A DNA stretch of 61,008 nt from Okeania sp. SIO2C9. GTDB taxonomy: Bacteria > Cyanobacteriota > Cyanobacteriia > Cyanobacteriales > Microcoleaceae. Each line of letters starts with the position of its first letter. The first letter of the stretch is position 1. Position numbers and translations under genes: made by a program. Of this stretch, positions 37,693 through 46,155 are shown piece after piece. Under the pieces are notes generated by a model that searched no databases, had not been told where the DNA came from, and worked only from the letters and a program-made list of their open reading frames with translations. Location of the stretch: positions 72,697 to 133,704 of the forward strand of contig NZ_JAAHGO010000007.1 of assembly GCF_010672455.1 (NCBI RefSeq), written 5' to 3'.

Positions 37693-39234
37693 CTAGCGCT
37701 GTAACATTTTGCCAAAAGATTTAACAACAAGTTGAATTGTAAAAAACGAACCTTCTGTTTCTATCACTTTTTCTACTAAACAACGTCTTTTTAATGATTG
37801 TGTTCCTTTCCATATATGTAGGGGCGAATGGCATTCGCCCTCAAACAAACCTTCTGTTTCTATCACTTTTTCTACTAAACAACGTCTTTTTAATGATTGT
37901 ATTCCTTTCCATAAATCTGAATGAGAGAGTGGAAATTCTGCGGGAGTAATAGAAATATCCACTGCTGTTTCTTGATTAGCTATCCAAAATATTACTTGTT
38001 TTTCCAACTCTGATAAACGCTGAAATATTCTCTCTAATATTGGTTCTAAATCTCCTAAATATAGGGTTGAGCAAGATAAAAATTGAGCTACATTTCCATC
38101 ACATAAATCTTCAACAGCATCGGCAATAATATTTAACCATAAAGGATTTCCGCCATAGAGATTAATTAACTCTAACCATCTATCTTCATCTGTTAAATTT
38201 CTTTCTTGTAAAAGCATTTTGCACGCCTCCAAAAAACCATGAATTTTTAAAGTATGACAGTAATGATTTCCTAGTTCTATTTTTGGCTCTTCCTGACTCA
38301 GGAGTAATAAACAACTTTGGTGGGATGATGTGGCTATTTGTTTAAAAAGTTTGCCATAATTTTCATGGTCTGGCAGGTAAGTGCCTGCTAATTCTCCACT
38401 GGCAAAAATTTATTGTAGGTTATCAAAAATTAGTAAGCAACGATATTTACGGAGGTAATTTATTAATTGATTATTGGTAGTTTTGGCAGGAGAAAAATCT
38501 GCTGTTTTTTGGGAAGAAGAATCAGGTGGAGATAAAAAATTAACAATGCTTGTTTGCAGATATTCTAAAGTAGAGTAGTTATCAATATTGCGCCAAATTA
38601 TATAATCAAATTTATCTTTTATTTGTGGAATTAATTGTAGGGCAAGTACGCTTTTGCCGATGCCAGCTAATCCTAATATGGTGATGATGCGGGTGTGATT
38701 TTCGTTTATCCATTGTTTGAGGGTGGTAAGTTCGGTGTGGCGATCGCACAACCAATATAAATCTGGAGCTTCAGATAAATCATAATTATTTTCTGGGTTT
38801 GTGTGGTTTTGATTTTGGTTAGTGGGAGTAGGAGAAGATTTGTTTTTATGGGTAGGAGATTCTCTGTTTTCTCCACAGATACTTATATGATTATTGTTAA
38901 CATTTACCCATTCATTAGCTGTATTTGAAATATGTGAAAAATGCCATTTTTCTAAAATAGAACGAACATTAGATTGTTTAATATCATCCTCTTTTAAAAC
39001 ATCCTCTAAAAGTTGCCATAAATCACTACCCACCTGTTTCACATGATTGTACTTGCGATGACTATCCTCAGCTATTTCCGGGTATTTCTTACCTAACAAA
39101 GTGCTTTTCAATACTTCTCTCTGGAGAGAATCTAAGTGTTTCCCCGTTTTCGCGAACACTAACCTATCCGTTAATTCAACTAATGTCTGAACATCCATAT
39201 CTACAGGTAAAAATGTAGCTTCATTATGTTTCAT
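37693..39234 (-). pseudogene. Dead paralogue of the vMAP/NB-ARC STAND ATPase
   Basis: A single continuous frame from ATG 39234 to 37693, broken by one TAA at 38410-38412 immediately after the Walker B region 'YRCLLIFDNLQ'. The vMAP-type head is 'MDVQTLVELTDRLVFAKTGK', the P-loop 'GLAGIGKSVLALQ'. After the stop the frame reads on as 'IFASGELAGTYLPDHENYGK', then 'YGGNPLWLNIIADAVEDLCD', all homologous to 18103-19539. Near the 3' end a palindrome lies between two copies of a 66-bp segment. A readthrough product of 513 residues is conceivable; otherwise a recent pseudogene. Confidence 0.85.
37751..37915. repeat. 66-bp direct duplication around a palindrome, in frame
   Basis: CCTTCTGTTTCTATCAC...CCTTTCCATA occurs at 37751-37816 and 37850-37915, offset 99 bp. 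Between them lies GTAGGGGCGAATGG plus partial complement (37818-37840). In protein: 'IQSLKRRCLVEKVIETEG', then 'LFEGECHSPLHIW', then 'TQSLKRRCLVEKVIETEG'. 99 is divisible by three, so the frame is kept. Confidence 0.92.
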
Positions 39235-39717
39235 CTGACTGTATCACACTTTTTCCTACTAAAGCAACTAAATCGCACAGTTTAATACTAAATTAGTGCA
39301 AAAAAAAATTACTACTTGTGACTAAAACAGACATTATTGATTAGACAAAACACAAGTTATAGGAGAAAATAATCGAGAAGAAAAATTATCGGTAAGCATC
39401 TGATAAATTATAAAAAAATAGCTCATAGCTCTAAAATTAGAAACTCAAAATCATGCTAAATAGTAACTTTATAGATTTTTGAGATTTATTAGGTTTTGCT
39501 TATTATACAAAGTTTTTATGACTAGACTTGATAGCAAACTATTATGAACTTTATGGAATTTAACTATTGAGCGAAAATGTCAGAATTAGAGCTAAAAAAA
39601 TTAATTGGTGGTGCATCAAGAAAGTGTAGAAATAGTAATAAGTAGTTAAAGATAAAAAAGACATTTATATATAGGAATAAATGACAAATTATTCCGTAAT
39701 AGTACAATGCCCAAAAT
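39235..39717. other. AT-rich spacer
   Basis: No gene, repeat or clear signal seen. Short poly-A/T tracts only. It may contain divergent promoters for the STAND paralogue and the 605-residue membrane protein. Confidence 0.4.
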
Positions 39718-41535
39718 ATGGAACATTACAACATGGATGAACATCAAATTGACGAGTCTAGTCTAGATTTAGAGACCGAAGAATCTCCCAATGGTAGTCT
39801 TGCCACCAACACAGAGTCAGCAAATGAAGATGACAAACATAATCTGGTAACAAAAATAAAATCTTCAGCAAGAGGTGGCATCACTTTTGCAACTAATCGA
39901 TTTGGTGCTGTAACTGCTTTTCCATTAATGATTTTTAATGGAATTACGACGACTATAGGTGCGAATAAAATACTTCCTTATGGTACTGGAATTGTCGTCG
40001 GCTTAATACTGTCAACAATTTATTTTTTTGCGGTGGTTCTTATCGAAATAAAAAAAGAACATCCACTCCGCCGATTTTTGTTAATTTTAATTTTATGTAT
40101 CGGCAGTATATATACAAGCTTTTTTGCGATTTATAACCAACTGAGCGAGGGTCAACTTAAATACCAACCTGCGACCAAAACAGTCAATGCACACAATCAA
40201 TTTATCAACGACCTCCGCACTTCTTTAAATCAAACTATCAACAATATCGAAAAAGAAAATCCAAATATAGGAACTGTTAACTTGCTCAAGCAAGAAATAG
40301 ATGAACTCAGACAAAAGCGGGAAGAAGCAAGAGACAAAGATGTAAAGGGTGAAATTGCGGAACAAATAAAAAAAAGGAACGATCGCCTTCAAAATATTAG
40401 TTCCGTAGAATCATCCTATGAATATCAAGTGCATCAAGAATTAAATCAACTGTCGCAGAAAAAAGAATCTCAACTGAACAGTTATTTGAGCGTCGAAGAG
40501 TTCATAGAGTCCAATCAAAGTTCTTCAGAGCTTTTTGCCAAAGATGATAGCTTGTTCAGAGATCTAAAGGTAGCTCTTGAAAATATCCAAGGATTTGACT
40601 CTAATTTACTTGGAAAAAATTTATTTCAAGCTCCTAATTATGATAATTATGTCAAAACTCCGACATTTTTAGTCCCCCTAGAAATCCTCTTAAACCCGAA
40701 CAGCAAAAGACAAATTAGTTTTCTTATTTTTGCAATTACTGTTTCAATTTTTCTAGAAATAATTCCATTGTTATTAGGAGGCATTCAAACTGAATACAAA
40801 GGCAATAGCAATGATGTCAAAGAGGATATAAAAAATGATAATGAACCACAAAATAAAACTGCTTTAGGTCAGTTTTCTCGTTCAATAAGCACGTTGATTG
40901 AAAATCTCAAAGAAACAAGAGTTGAAATCTGGTCGGCTCTTACAGAACCTATAGGCACTACTAAAAACTTACAAAATGAAATCAAGAATAAGTTAACTAA
41001 ATCAATGTCTGCTGTAGGATTAAATGATCAAGAAAAAAAAGATTTTCTGCTATTTTTTTATCGAAATATCGATATGGAAGACAAAAAGATTTCGGTTAAT
41101 CAAATTTCCAATTCTGACAATCAAGCCAATCAAAAATCAGAAAAAGATCGATCAGAATCAGTTCAACAAAGTTCTGGATCTGAGAATCAACAATTAACTG
41201 ATCGAGAAAAACTACAAAGATTTGAAATTGCTACCGTATTAATTATTGATATAATGCAAAATACTAGAGTCAAATGGCTAACTAAACCTTTGCTCCCTAA
41301 CACATGGCTAACTAAACCTTTGCTCCCTAACAAAGTATGTTACCATTTTTTAGATTCAAAAAAATATCAGGAGTTTCTTGCTTGGTGGCTCGATGAATTA
41401 ACAACAAATCAAGCAAATCCTGCCAAAAATTCGGATAATATGCATACTTTATTAGAATTACAATCCGGTTATGAAATAAACCAAGAATGGAAACCAAGTC
41501 GTATAAATTTTCCAATAGAGCAATCTGAAAAATAA
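39718..41535 (+). CDS. Unknown membrane protein with long central coiled coil (DUF4407-like layout)
   Basis: 605 residues. An acidic N-terminus is followed by three membrane segments (about 64-82, 88-110, 118-140), a ~190-residue charged helical region ('VNLLKQEIDELRQKREEARD'), a fourth membrane segment (about 333-357, 'ISFLIFAITVSIFLEIIPLL') and a soluble tail. The order resembles DUF4407-type membrane proteins, but I see no diagnostic motif. Near residues 519-540 the nine-residue segment WLTKPLLPN is tandemly repeated (27-bp duplication near 41275-41330). An alternative ATG at 39733 is possible. Function unknown. Confidence 0.65.
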   Translation: MEHYNMDEHQIDESSLDLETEESPNGSLATNTESANEDDKHNLVTKIKSSARGGITFATNRFGAVTAFPLMIFNGITTTIGANKILPYGTGIVVGLILSTIYFFAVVLIEIKKEHPLRRFLLILILCIGSIYTSFFAIYNQLSEGQLKYQPATKTVNAHNQFINDLRTSLNQTINNIEKENPNIGTVNLLKQEIDELRQKREEARDKDVKGEIAEQIKKRNDRLQNISSVESSYEYQVHQELNQLSQKKESQLNSYLSVEEFIESNQSSSELFAKDDSLFRDLKVALENIQGFDSNLLGKNLFQAPNYDNYVKTPTFLVPLEILLNPNSKRQISFLIFAITVSIFLEIIPLLLGGIQTEYKGNSNDVKEDIKNDNEPQNKTALGQFSRSISTLIENLKETRVEIWSALTEPIGTTKNLQNEIKNKLTKSMSAVGLNDQEKKDFLLFFYRNIDMEDKKISVNQISNSDNQANQKSEKDRSESVQQSSGSENQQLTDREKLQRFEIATVLIIDIMQNTRVKWLTKPLLPNTWLTKPLLPNKVCYHFLDSKKYQEFLAWWLDELTTNQANPAKNSDNMHTLLELQSGYEINQEWKPSRINFPIEQSEK

Positions 41536-41612
41536 ATAATTTGCGATCGCTCCTCCCAAACAAAGCATATTTTAGGAGCGATAGCGCAGCATTGCGGATG
41601 CAACATCGCCTT

Positions 41613-41904
41613 TTATTCAAGACAGTTAAACCCTGCTTCTCCTCTTAATTTTTTGTCAAACGTCACAGTTTCCACACAACCTGCTTGGCGAGCGATCGCT
41701 CCTATCAAAAGTTGCTTTCTCAATTCCAGGATAATGTAGGATACCCGACAAGTCTTCCACAGAGAATTTCAGAGGAATTATTTTAACCTCTCCTTCTTCA
41801 TCAATGACAAATTCTATTTTAGTACCTGCATTCAGTTTAAGGTAGTCCCTAATTTCTTGAGGGATCGTTATTTGCCCTCGAGCGCTAACTATTGTACTGG
41901 CCAT
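41613..41904 (-). pseudogene. Collapsed vapBC-type module: AbrB-type antitoxin head joined to PIN toxin tail
   Basis: From 41904 the frame encodes an AbrB/SpoVT antitoxin ('MASTIVSARGQITIPQEIRD', 'SVEDLSGILHYPGIEKATF'). Just where the antitoxin C-terminus should continue, the DNA switches at a HIP1-type GAGCGATCGCTCG to the end of a PIN toxin, in another frame: 'AIARQAGCVETVTFDKKLRG' and 'EAGFNCLE' with stop at 41613-41615. About 400 bp (rest of antitoxin and most of toxin) must be missing. The open antitoxin frame ends at 41656 with an altered tail (82 residues). Confidence 0.8.
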
Positions 41905-41946
41905 TACTATAAATATTTACTAAATTTGCTTAATTTTAATGGATAT

Positions 41947-42183
41947 TTAGAAAAATTGTCGCCACCTGGCGAAAGTAGCAGCAACTTCTTCATCGCTAGC
42001 AAACTCACCTGCATCCGCCTGACGTAAACCTTCTTTAATGTGGTTTAACTGCCACTGCTGGACTTGCAAATAAGCATCGATCGCATCATTAAGAATCTCA
42101 GAACGAGAGCGTTCCAATAAAGAAGCAATATTATCAATGGCCTTTCTTTTTTCAGAATTCAGACTAAAGCTGATTGTTTCCAT
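41947..42183 (-). CDS. Ribbon-helix-helix (CopG/ParD-like) protein
   Basis: 78 residues. 'METISFSLNSEKRKAIDNIA' is an RHH beta-strand plus helix, and 'SLLERSRSEILNDAIDAYLQ' the second helix that binds DNA as a dimer; the C-terminal helix ('HIKEGLRQADAGEFASDEEV') is the usual toxin-binding tail. In antitoxins of this type a ParE/RelE toxin normally follows directly; here only the collapsed vapBC lies downstream, so this antitoxin appears to be orphaned. Confidence 0.8.
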   Translation of the reverse strand: METISFSLNSEKRKAIDNIASLLERSRSEILNDAIDAYLQVQQWQLNHIKEGLRQADAGEFASDEEVAATFARWRQFF

Positions 42184-42245
42184 AATACAATTCCAAGAAT
42201 TAGAAGTTATAGTGATTCGACAGATAGAATCTTACCAATATCATA

Positions 42246-42375
42246 CTAAAAAATTTCTCCAGATAAAAGACGACCATCCAACCGCTCATAGTCATCTTCA
42301 ACTAACCATGAGTGAGCTTCATCATAAATAGCACTTTCAAACAAAGGTTTGTAGCTAGCAGTCGCATCATAAATA
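42246..42375 (-). pseudogene. Short unknown gene fragment
   Basis: The minus strand encodes 'YDATASYKPLFESAIYDEAH' and 'SWLVEDDYERLDGRLLSGEI', then a stop. Codon use looks genuine but no start is in place, and the upstream DNA is the right side of a tnpB element. Family not recognised. Confidence 0.4.
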
Positions 42376-42522
42376 CAATAGTTTCCGTTCTACTAAACTT
42401 ACCCAAACTTACCCATGAATGATTGCATGAGCTTTGGAGCTAGCTTCCTGCTTCACAGAAGACCACTGACCGCAGTCTGCAACTTATCTTCTCCACAGGC
42501 TTAAATTCGCTTGAAACTCAAG
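42376..42522 (-). ncRNA. Probable omega-RNA/right-end region of the intact tnpB element
   Basis: In IS200/IS605 elements the guide RNA for TnpB spans the 3' end of tnpB and the right end. Here the 147 bp after the stop are compact, with CTGCGGTCAGTGG and GAAGCAGGAAGCTAGCTCC able to fold, and AAGTTTGGGTAAGTTT near the presumed end. The boundary and the guide start are not fixed by the sequence alone. Confidence 0.45.
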
Positions 42523-43590
42523 CTACTGATTCACATAGTTTTTCAGGTTGATAGCAGCATTCAAATCTCTATCAGCTTCAAAACTGCATTCACTACACTC
42601 ATAAGTTCTCAAGTGTAACGGCATTTTCTGTTGATGCCCACAGTTTGAACATATTTGAGAACTTGGATAAAATCTATCAGCTATGACTAATTCACTGCCG
42701 TACCATTCACATTTGTATGTAATTTGACGTTTAAACTCATAAAAACCACAGTCTGCTATGGCACTTGCTAGTTTATGATTTTTCAACATTCCACTTACGT
42801 TCAAGTCCTCAATTACTATGGTGCTGTGGTTTTTAGCTAACCATGTTGTGAGTTTATGTAGTGCGTCTGCTCTAATATCGGCTACTTTTTTGTGAACCTT
42901 TGCTAGTTTTTTTACTGCTTTGCGTCTGTTTTTGGAACCAATAACTTTTTTGCTGACTGCACGTTGATGACGAACTAATTGTTTTTTGGCTTGTCTGTAG
43001 GCTTTGACATTGGCAAATTTACTGCCATCAGAACAGGTTGCTAATGTATTTATGCCTATGTCTACACCAATAGTTTCTTCAACTTTTTCTGTTGGAGCTG
43101 ATTCAATATCATACTTAAAACTGATGTACCAATTATCTGCTCTTTTGGATATTCTGACATTTTTTACTTTGCAATTCGGTAAGATTTCGTATGTTTTTAC
43201 GACTCCTATTCTGGGTAATTGTATGTAGTTTCCTTGGAAAATCTTAATACTTCCTTCTAAGTAAAAGCTATCTTTTCTACCTTTTTTCTTAAAGAGTGGG
43301 AATCCACGTTCAGGAATAGTTAGAAAGTTTTTAAATGCCCTCTCTAAATCCCTTAATGCTTGCTGGGGGGCACACTTTGATACTTCATAGTACCAGGGAT
43401 TAATTGATTTGACTTCGGCTACTAAACGCTTATGCAGGGTGATAGCGCTTGGGCGTTTTTTAGTTTCTTCGTACTCTTTTATGCAAGTTACTAATCCCCA
43501 ATTATAAGCATGACGTGCAACACCTGCGTGTTTGGCAAGTATGGTTTTTTGGTAATTGTTAAGTTTTAATTTGGTCTTAATTGATTGCAT
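42523..43590 (-). CDS. tnpB: TnpB RNA-guided nuclease (IS200/IS605 OrfB), apparently intact
   Basis: 355 residues with every catalytic feature: RuvC-I Asp in 'TIGVDIGINTLAT' (D177), RuvC-II Glu in 'IVIEDLNVSGM' (E261), zinc finger C314-x2-C317/C332-x2-C335 ('ICSNCGHQQ', 'YECSECSFE') and RuvC-III Asp in 'DRDLNAAINL' (D342). The N-terminal HTH region 'MQSIKTKLKLNNYQKTILAK' is normal. No tnpA is nearby, so mobility would need TnpA from elsewhere. It is the only tnpB of four in the window without frameshifts. The two relics at 26 and 28.5 kb belong to different subgroups by their N-termini. Confidence 0.95.
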   Translation of the reverse strand: MQSIKTKLKLNNYQKTILAKHAGVARHAYNWGLVTCIKEYEETKKRPSAITLHKRLVAEVKSINPWYYEVSKCAPQQALRDLERAFKNFLTIPERGFPLFKKKGRKDSFYLEGSIKIFQGNYIQLPRIGVVKTYEILPNCKVKNVRISKRADNWYISFKYDIESAPTEKVEETIGVDIGINTLATCSDGSKFANVKAYRQAKKQLVRHQRAVSKKVIGSKNRRKAVKKLAKVHKKVADIRADALHKLTTWLAKNHSTIVIEDLNVSGMLKNHKLASAIADCGFYEFKRQITYKCEWYGSELVIADRFYPSSQICSNCGHQQKMPLHLRTYECSECSFEADRDLNAAINLKNYVNQ

Positions 43591-44036
43591 TTAAACACGC
43601 ACACCATGAAAAAAAAGTATTTGATAATTTAGGAGAGTTTAATATACCATAGCAGATAATCGTAATTGTTTTCAAGATTTATTAAGATTTTTCCAACGCA
43701 TGTCCAATTATTCGGCTTCAGTAGTTAGCCCTGTTTGCCCCCAACTAACACCAAAATTCGGGGGGGAAAGACAATGGGATCTACCCATAACTCAATAAAC
43801 TCCCAATCATCACTTTGGGCGACGAGGTTTTGTACGAGGGATAACATGGTACAAATTACCTCCTTTAATAATTTTAATTTCGGCGTATTTTATATTCATA
43901 ATTATACCCGTTAACTAACTTATTTATTTTAGAACCAGAATCAAGTGATCGCTATAAAAAAGGTTGCTAAAATCAATCATTTTAGGTAGACTAGATTTTG
44001 GAAATAATTCCAATTATATAGAAAAAATTATATACG
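43591..44036. other. Spacer with a possible gene remnant
   Basis: The minus strand at 43849-43760 reads 'MLSLVQNLVAQSDDWEFIEL' then 'WVDPIVFPPEFW' and a stop, a short fragment of unknown origin. A GGGGGG run (about 43763) interrupts it. The left end of the tnpB element lies near 43600-43700. The hicB promoter is presumably within the last 60 bp. Confidence 0.4.
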
Positions 44037-44246
44037 ATGAAAACTAAAAGCTTTACTGCTATCCTTTATAAAGAAGATGATATGTACATAGCTGAATGCC
44101 CAGAAGTCGGCACAGTTGACCAAGGTAAAACAATAGAAGAAGCTTTAGCGAATCTCAAAGAAGCTACAAAACTCTATCTGGAAGAATGTCCGATACCTGA
44201 AACAACCCCAAGATTGGTCACCAGTATAGAGGTTAGTTATGCCTAG
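44037..44246 (+). CDS. hicB: HicB-family antitoxin
   Basis: 69 residues: 'FTAILYKEDDMYIAECPEVG' and 'TVDQGKTIEEALANLKEATK' form the partial RNase-H-like fold of HicB. It neutralises the HicA mRNA interferase encoded next. It lacks the extra C-terminal DNA-binding domain of long HicB proteins, as is usual for cyanobacterial short HicB. It overlaps hicA by 8 bp, giving the antitoxin-first order. Confidence 0.93.
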   Translation: MKTKSFTAILYKEDDMYIAECPEVGTVDQGKTIEEALANLKEATKLYLEECPIPETTPRLVTSIEVSYA

Positions 44247-44466
44247 ATTACCAATAATTTCCAGCAAAAAAGCTATTGGTGTTTTACAGCGTTTGGGATT
44301 CTACCAAGCTAGGCAAACAGGTAGTCATGTCGTTCTCAAAAAACCTTTGCCTGATGGAGAAATTGTTTGTGTTGTACCAATGCACAAAGAATTAAAAACT
44401 GGTACTCTTAGTGGAATTCTCAGACAAGCTAAAATTATGCCAGAAGAGTTTATAGCCAATTTATGA
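44239..44466 (+). CDS. hicA: HicA-family mRNA interferase toxin
   Basis: 75 residues with the dsRBD-like fold: 'SSKKAIGVLQRLGFYQARQT', catalytic His in 'GSHVVLKK' and 'VVPMHKELKTGTLSGILRQA'. HicA cleaves mRNA unless bound by HicB. It appears complete and in frame with its antitoxin, so this is the one whole toxin-antitoxin pair in a region of relics. Confidence 0.93.
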   Translation: MPRLPIISSKKAIGVLQRLGFYQARQTGSHVVLKKPLPDGEIVCVVPMHKELKTGTLSGILRQAKIMPEEFIANL

Positions 44467-44813
44467 TGGTAAAGCTCACTCTATGGTTGGTGGGAAAAAA
44501 TGACTTCGCTATTACCTCACTATGAAAAAGAAGGCGATCGCTCCTTCCCAAACTAACCTAGTTTTAGAGGGAATTGCCTTTTATTCAATACAGCTAAATT
44601 AAACTTCTTATCTTAACTTTCTATCGAAAAAATCAGCTTTTTTTTATTCTCAAAACATAGTAATCGCTCCCATCTCCCACCTATTAAATAAGAGCGATCG
44701 CTCCTTCCCAAACAAACCATATTTTATGAGTGATCGCTTTTTTATGGTCTGATAGAATAGTTTGAAAAGAATCTATAAATGGTATAATCAGTTAATAACA
44801 AAAGGAGGTACTC
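44467..44813. other. Spacer with a PIN-toxin tail relic and HIP1 sites
   Basis: The minus strand around 44635-44580 reads 'ADFFDRKLR' then, after a stop, 'FSCIE' with stop, a decayed version of the PIN tail seen at 41613 ('TFDKKLRGEAGFNCLE'). GCGATCGC occurs at about 44535 and 44695. AGGAGG lies just before the next gene's ATG. Confidence 0.55.
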
Positions 44814-45131
44814 ATGCAGCAAATTCAGATTGTGTTGCCAGACGAACTAGCATTTTCTTTAAAGGAAAAATGGGGCAATTTAGAACGTAAATTAATGGAA
44901 ATAATTGTAGTAGAAGCTTATCGCGAAGGTTCTATTAGTAGTGGTAAATTACGAGAACTATTAGGTTTCTCTACTCTTTTAGAAGCCGATAAATTTCTGA
45001 AAGCTAAAGGAGTTGATTTAGATTACGATGAAGAAGATTTTATTGCCGATCGCCAAACCCACGAACAACTAGAAAAAGAAGGGAAATTAAAGAGGGGTTT
45101 AGATTCAAAAAATACTATAAACCTTGACTAA
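44814..45131 (+). CDS. UPF0175-family protein (antitoxin-like)
   Basis: 105 residues. 'QIVLPDELAFSLKEKWGNLE' and 'AYREGSISSGKLRELLGFST' match UPF0175, small helical proteins that often precede a DUF3368/PIN toxin gene. No toxin follows: 45132-45179 is non-coding and the next gene is on the opposite strand. AGGAGG (44806-44811) gives a strong start. Probably an orphan antitoxin; the role is inferred. Confidence 0.8.
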   Translation: MQQIQIVLPDELAFSLKEKWGNLERKLMEIIVVEAYREGSISSGKLRELLGFSTLLEADKFLKAKGVDLDYDEEDFIADRQTHEQLEKEGKLKRGLDSKNTINLD

Positions 45132-45179
45132 TAAGGGTTTTAGCCATTTTTTTAGCTTAATTCCCAACAACTCTATTAT

Positions 45180-45902
45180 TTATATAGACAGTATTATTAA
45201 ATACATGACTAATGAAATTATGAGCAATATTCTTACAAAGTCTTGACTTGGTGGAGACTGTGGTTTTTGCTTACTTCTCGAACTAAAACTATCAATTTCT
45301 TCAACTCTTCCCTCTTCTATTTTGATGTTTTGAATACCTACTATTCTACCATCTATATTTATGTTATTTTCTTCTAAATTTGTGATAATAGATATATCAA
45401 AGCTATCGCCAGAATTCATTAATAAAGGTTCTAATTCTATAATATTATTTTTGACTTCAATGATCGGCTGAAGATGTTCAGTTGCATTTAATATTTCAGC
45501 TTTGATAATTTCTGTAGTTGTAATTATTGGAGTAAATATCAATGATATTGGACGTACAAAATCACTAGGAGTAATTGGTAAATCACCTGAATTATAAACT
45601 CTTAAAACTGTGAAAGTAAGATATTTAATTTTTTTACCTTGAAAAAATATTTCTAGTTCATTTGCGATTTTTTTATCAACTTTCACTAATGAAACACTGG
45701 AAATTTCAATACATTTAATTTCTTTAATTTCTTTTTTTGGGAATTTTGTGATTACGATCTGAATAATACCAATTATTATGGCTGCAAGTAATGTAGCAAA
45801 ACCAATTATTGCACTTATCATGCCCCAATCAGGAGTTAAGTTTTTTTGAGATTGGGATGTTGCTAAAAGCTCTAAGTGAAATAGAAAAATTTCTAAGCTC
45901 AT
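45180..45902 (-). CDS. Hypothetical protein with N- and C-terminal membrane helices
   Basis: 240 residues. A membrane helix at about 28-50 ('MISAIIGFATLLAAIIIGII') is followed by a soluble ~170-residue domain ('IEISSVSLVKVDKKIANELE', 'LRVYNSGDLPITPSDFVRPI'), then a C-terminal tail helix (about 222-240, 'ILLIISLVMYLIILSI'). The middle looks like a beta-rich domain, but I recognise no family. Single gene with no evident partner. Confidence 0.6.
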   Translation of the reverse strand: MSLEIFLFHLELLATSQSQKNLTPDWGMISAIIGFATLLAAIIIGIIQIVITKFPKKEIKEIKCIEISSVSLVKVDKKIANELEIFFQGKKIKYLTFTVLRVYNSGDLPITPSDFVRPISLIFTPIITTTEIIKAEILNATEHLQPIIEVKNNIIELEPLLMNSGDSFDISIITNLEENNINIDGRIVGIQNIKIEEGRVEEIDSFSSRSKQKPQSPPSQDFVRILLIISLVMYLIILSI

Positions 45903-46155
45903 TTTGAATCAATAGAAGTAGTTATTTTAGAATAATATAAATTTAATATATTTTATCATCAAGCATTTTTTCTATATTTTTAAAATGACTAGCTGAGGAC
46001 ATGAAAATCAAAAATTCGACTTATAGGAAATTTCCGGATAGTGAGGTAAAGTTAAAAATTATAGATTAATTTTTATTCTTTATTTCGTAAAAGCATAAAA
46101 TTTTGTATCTCCAAGAATCGAAAACTTTTATTAATAAACCTTTGCTGAACATCAA

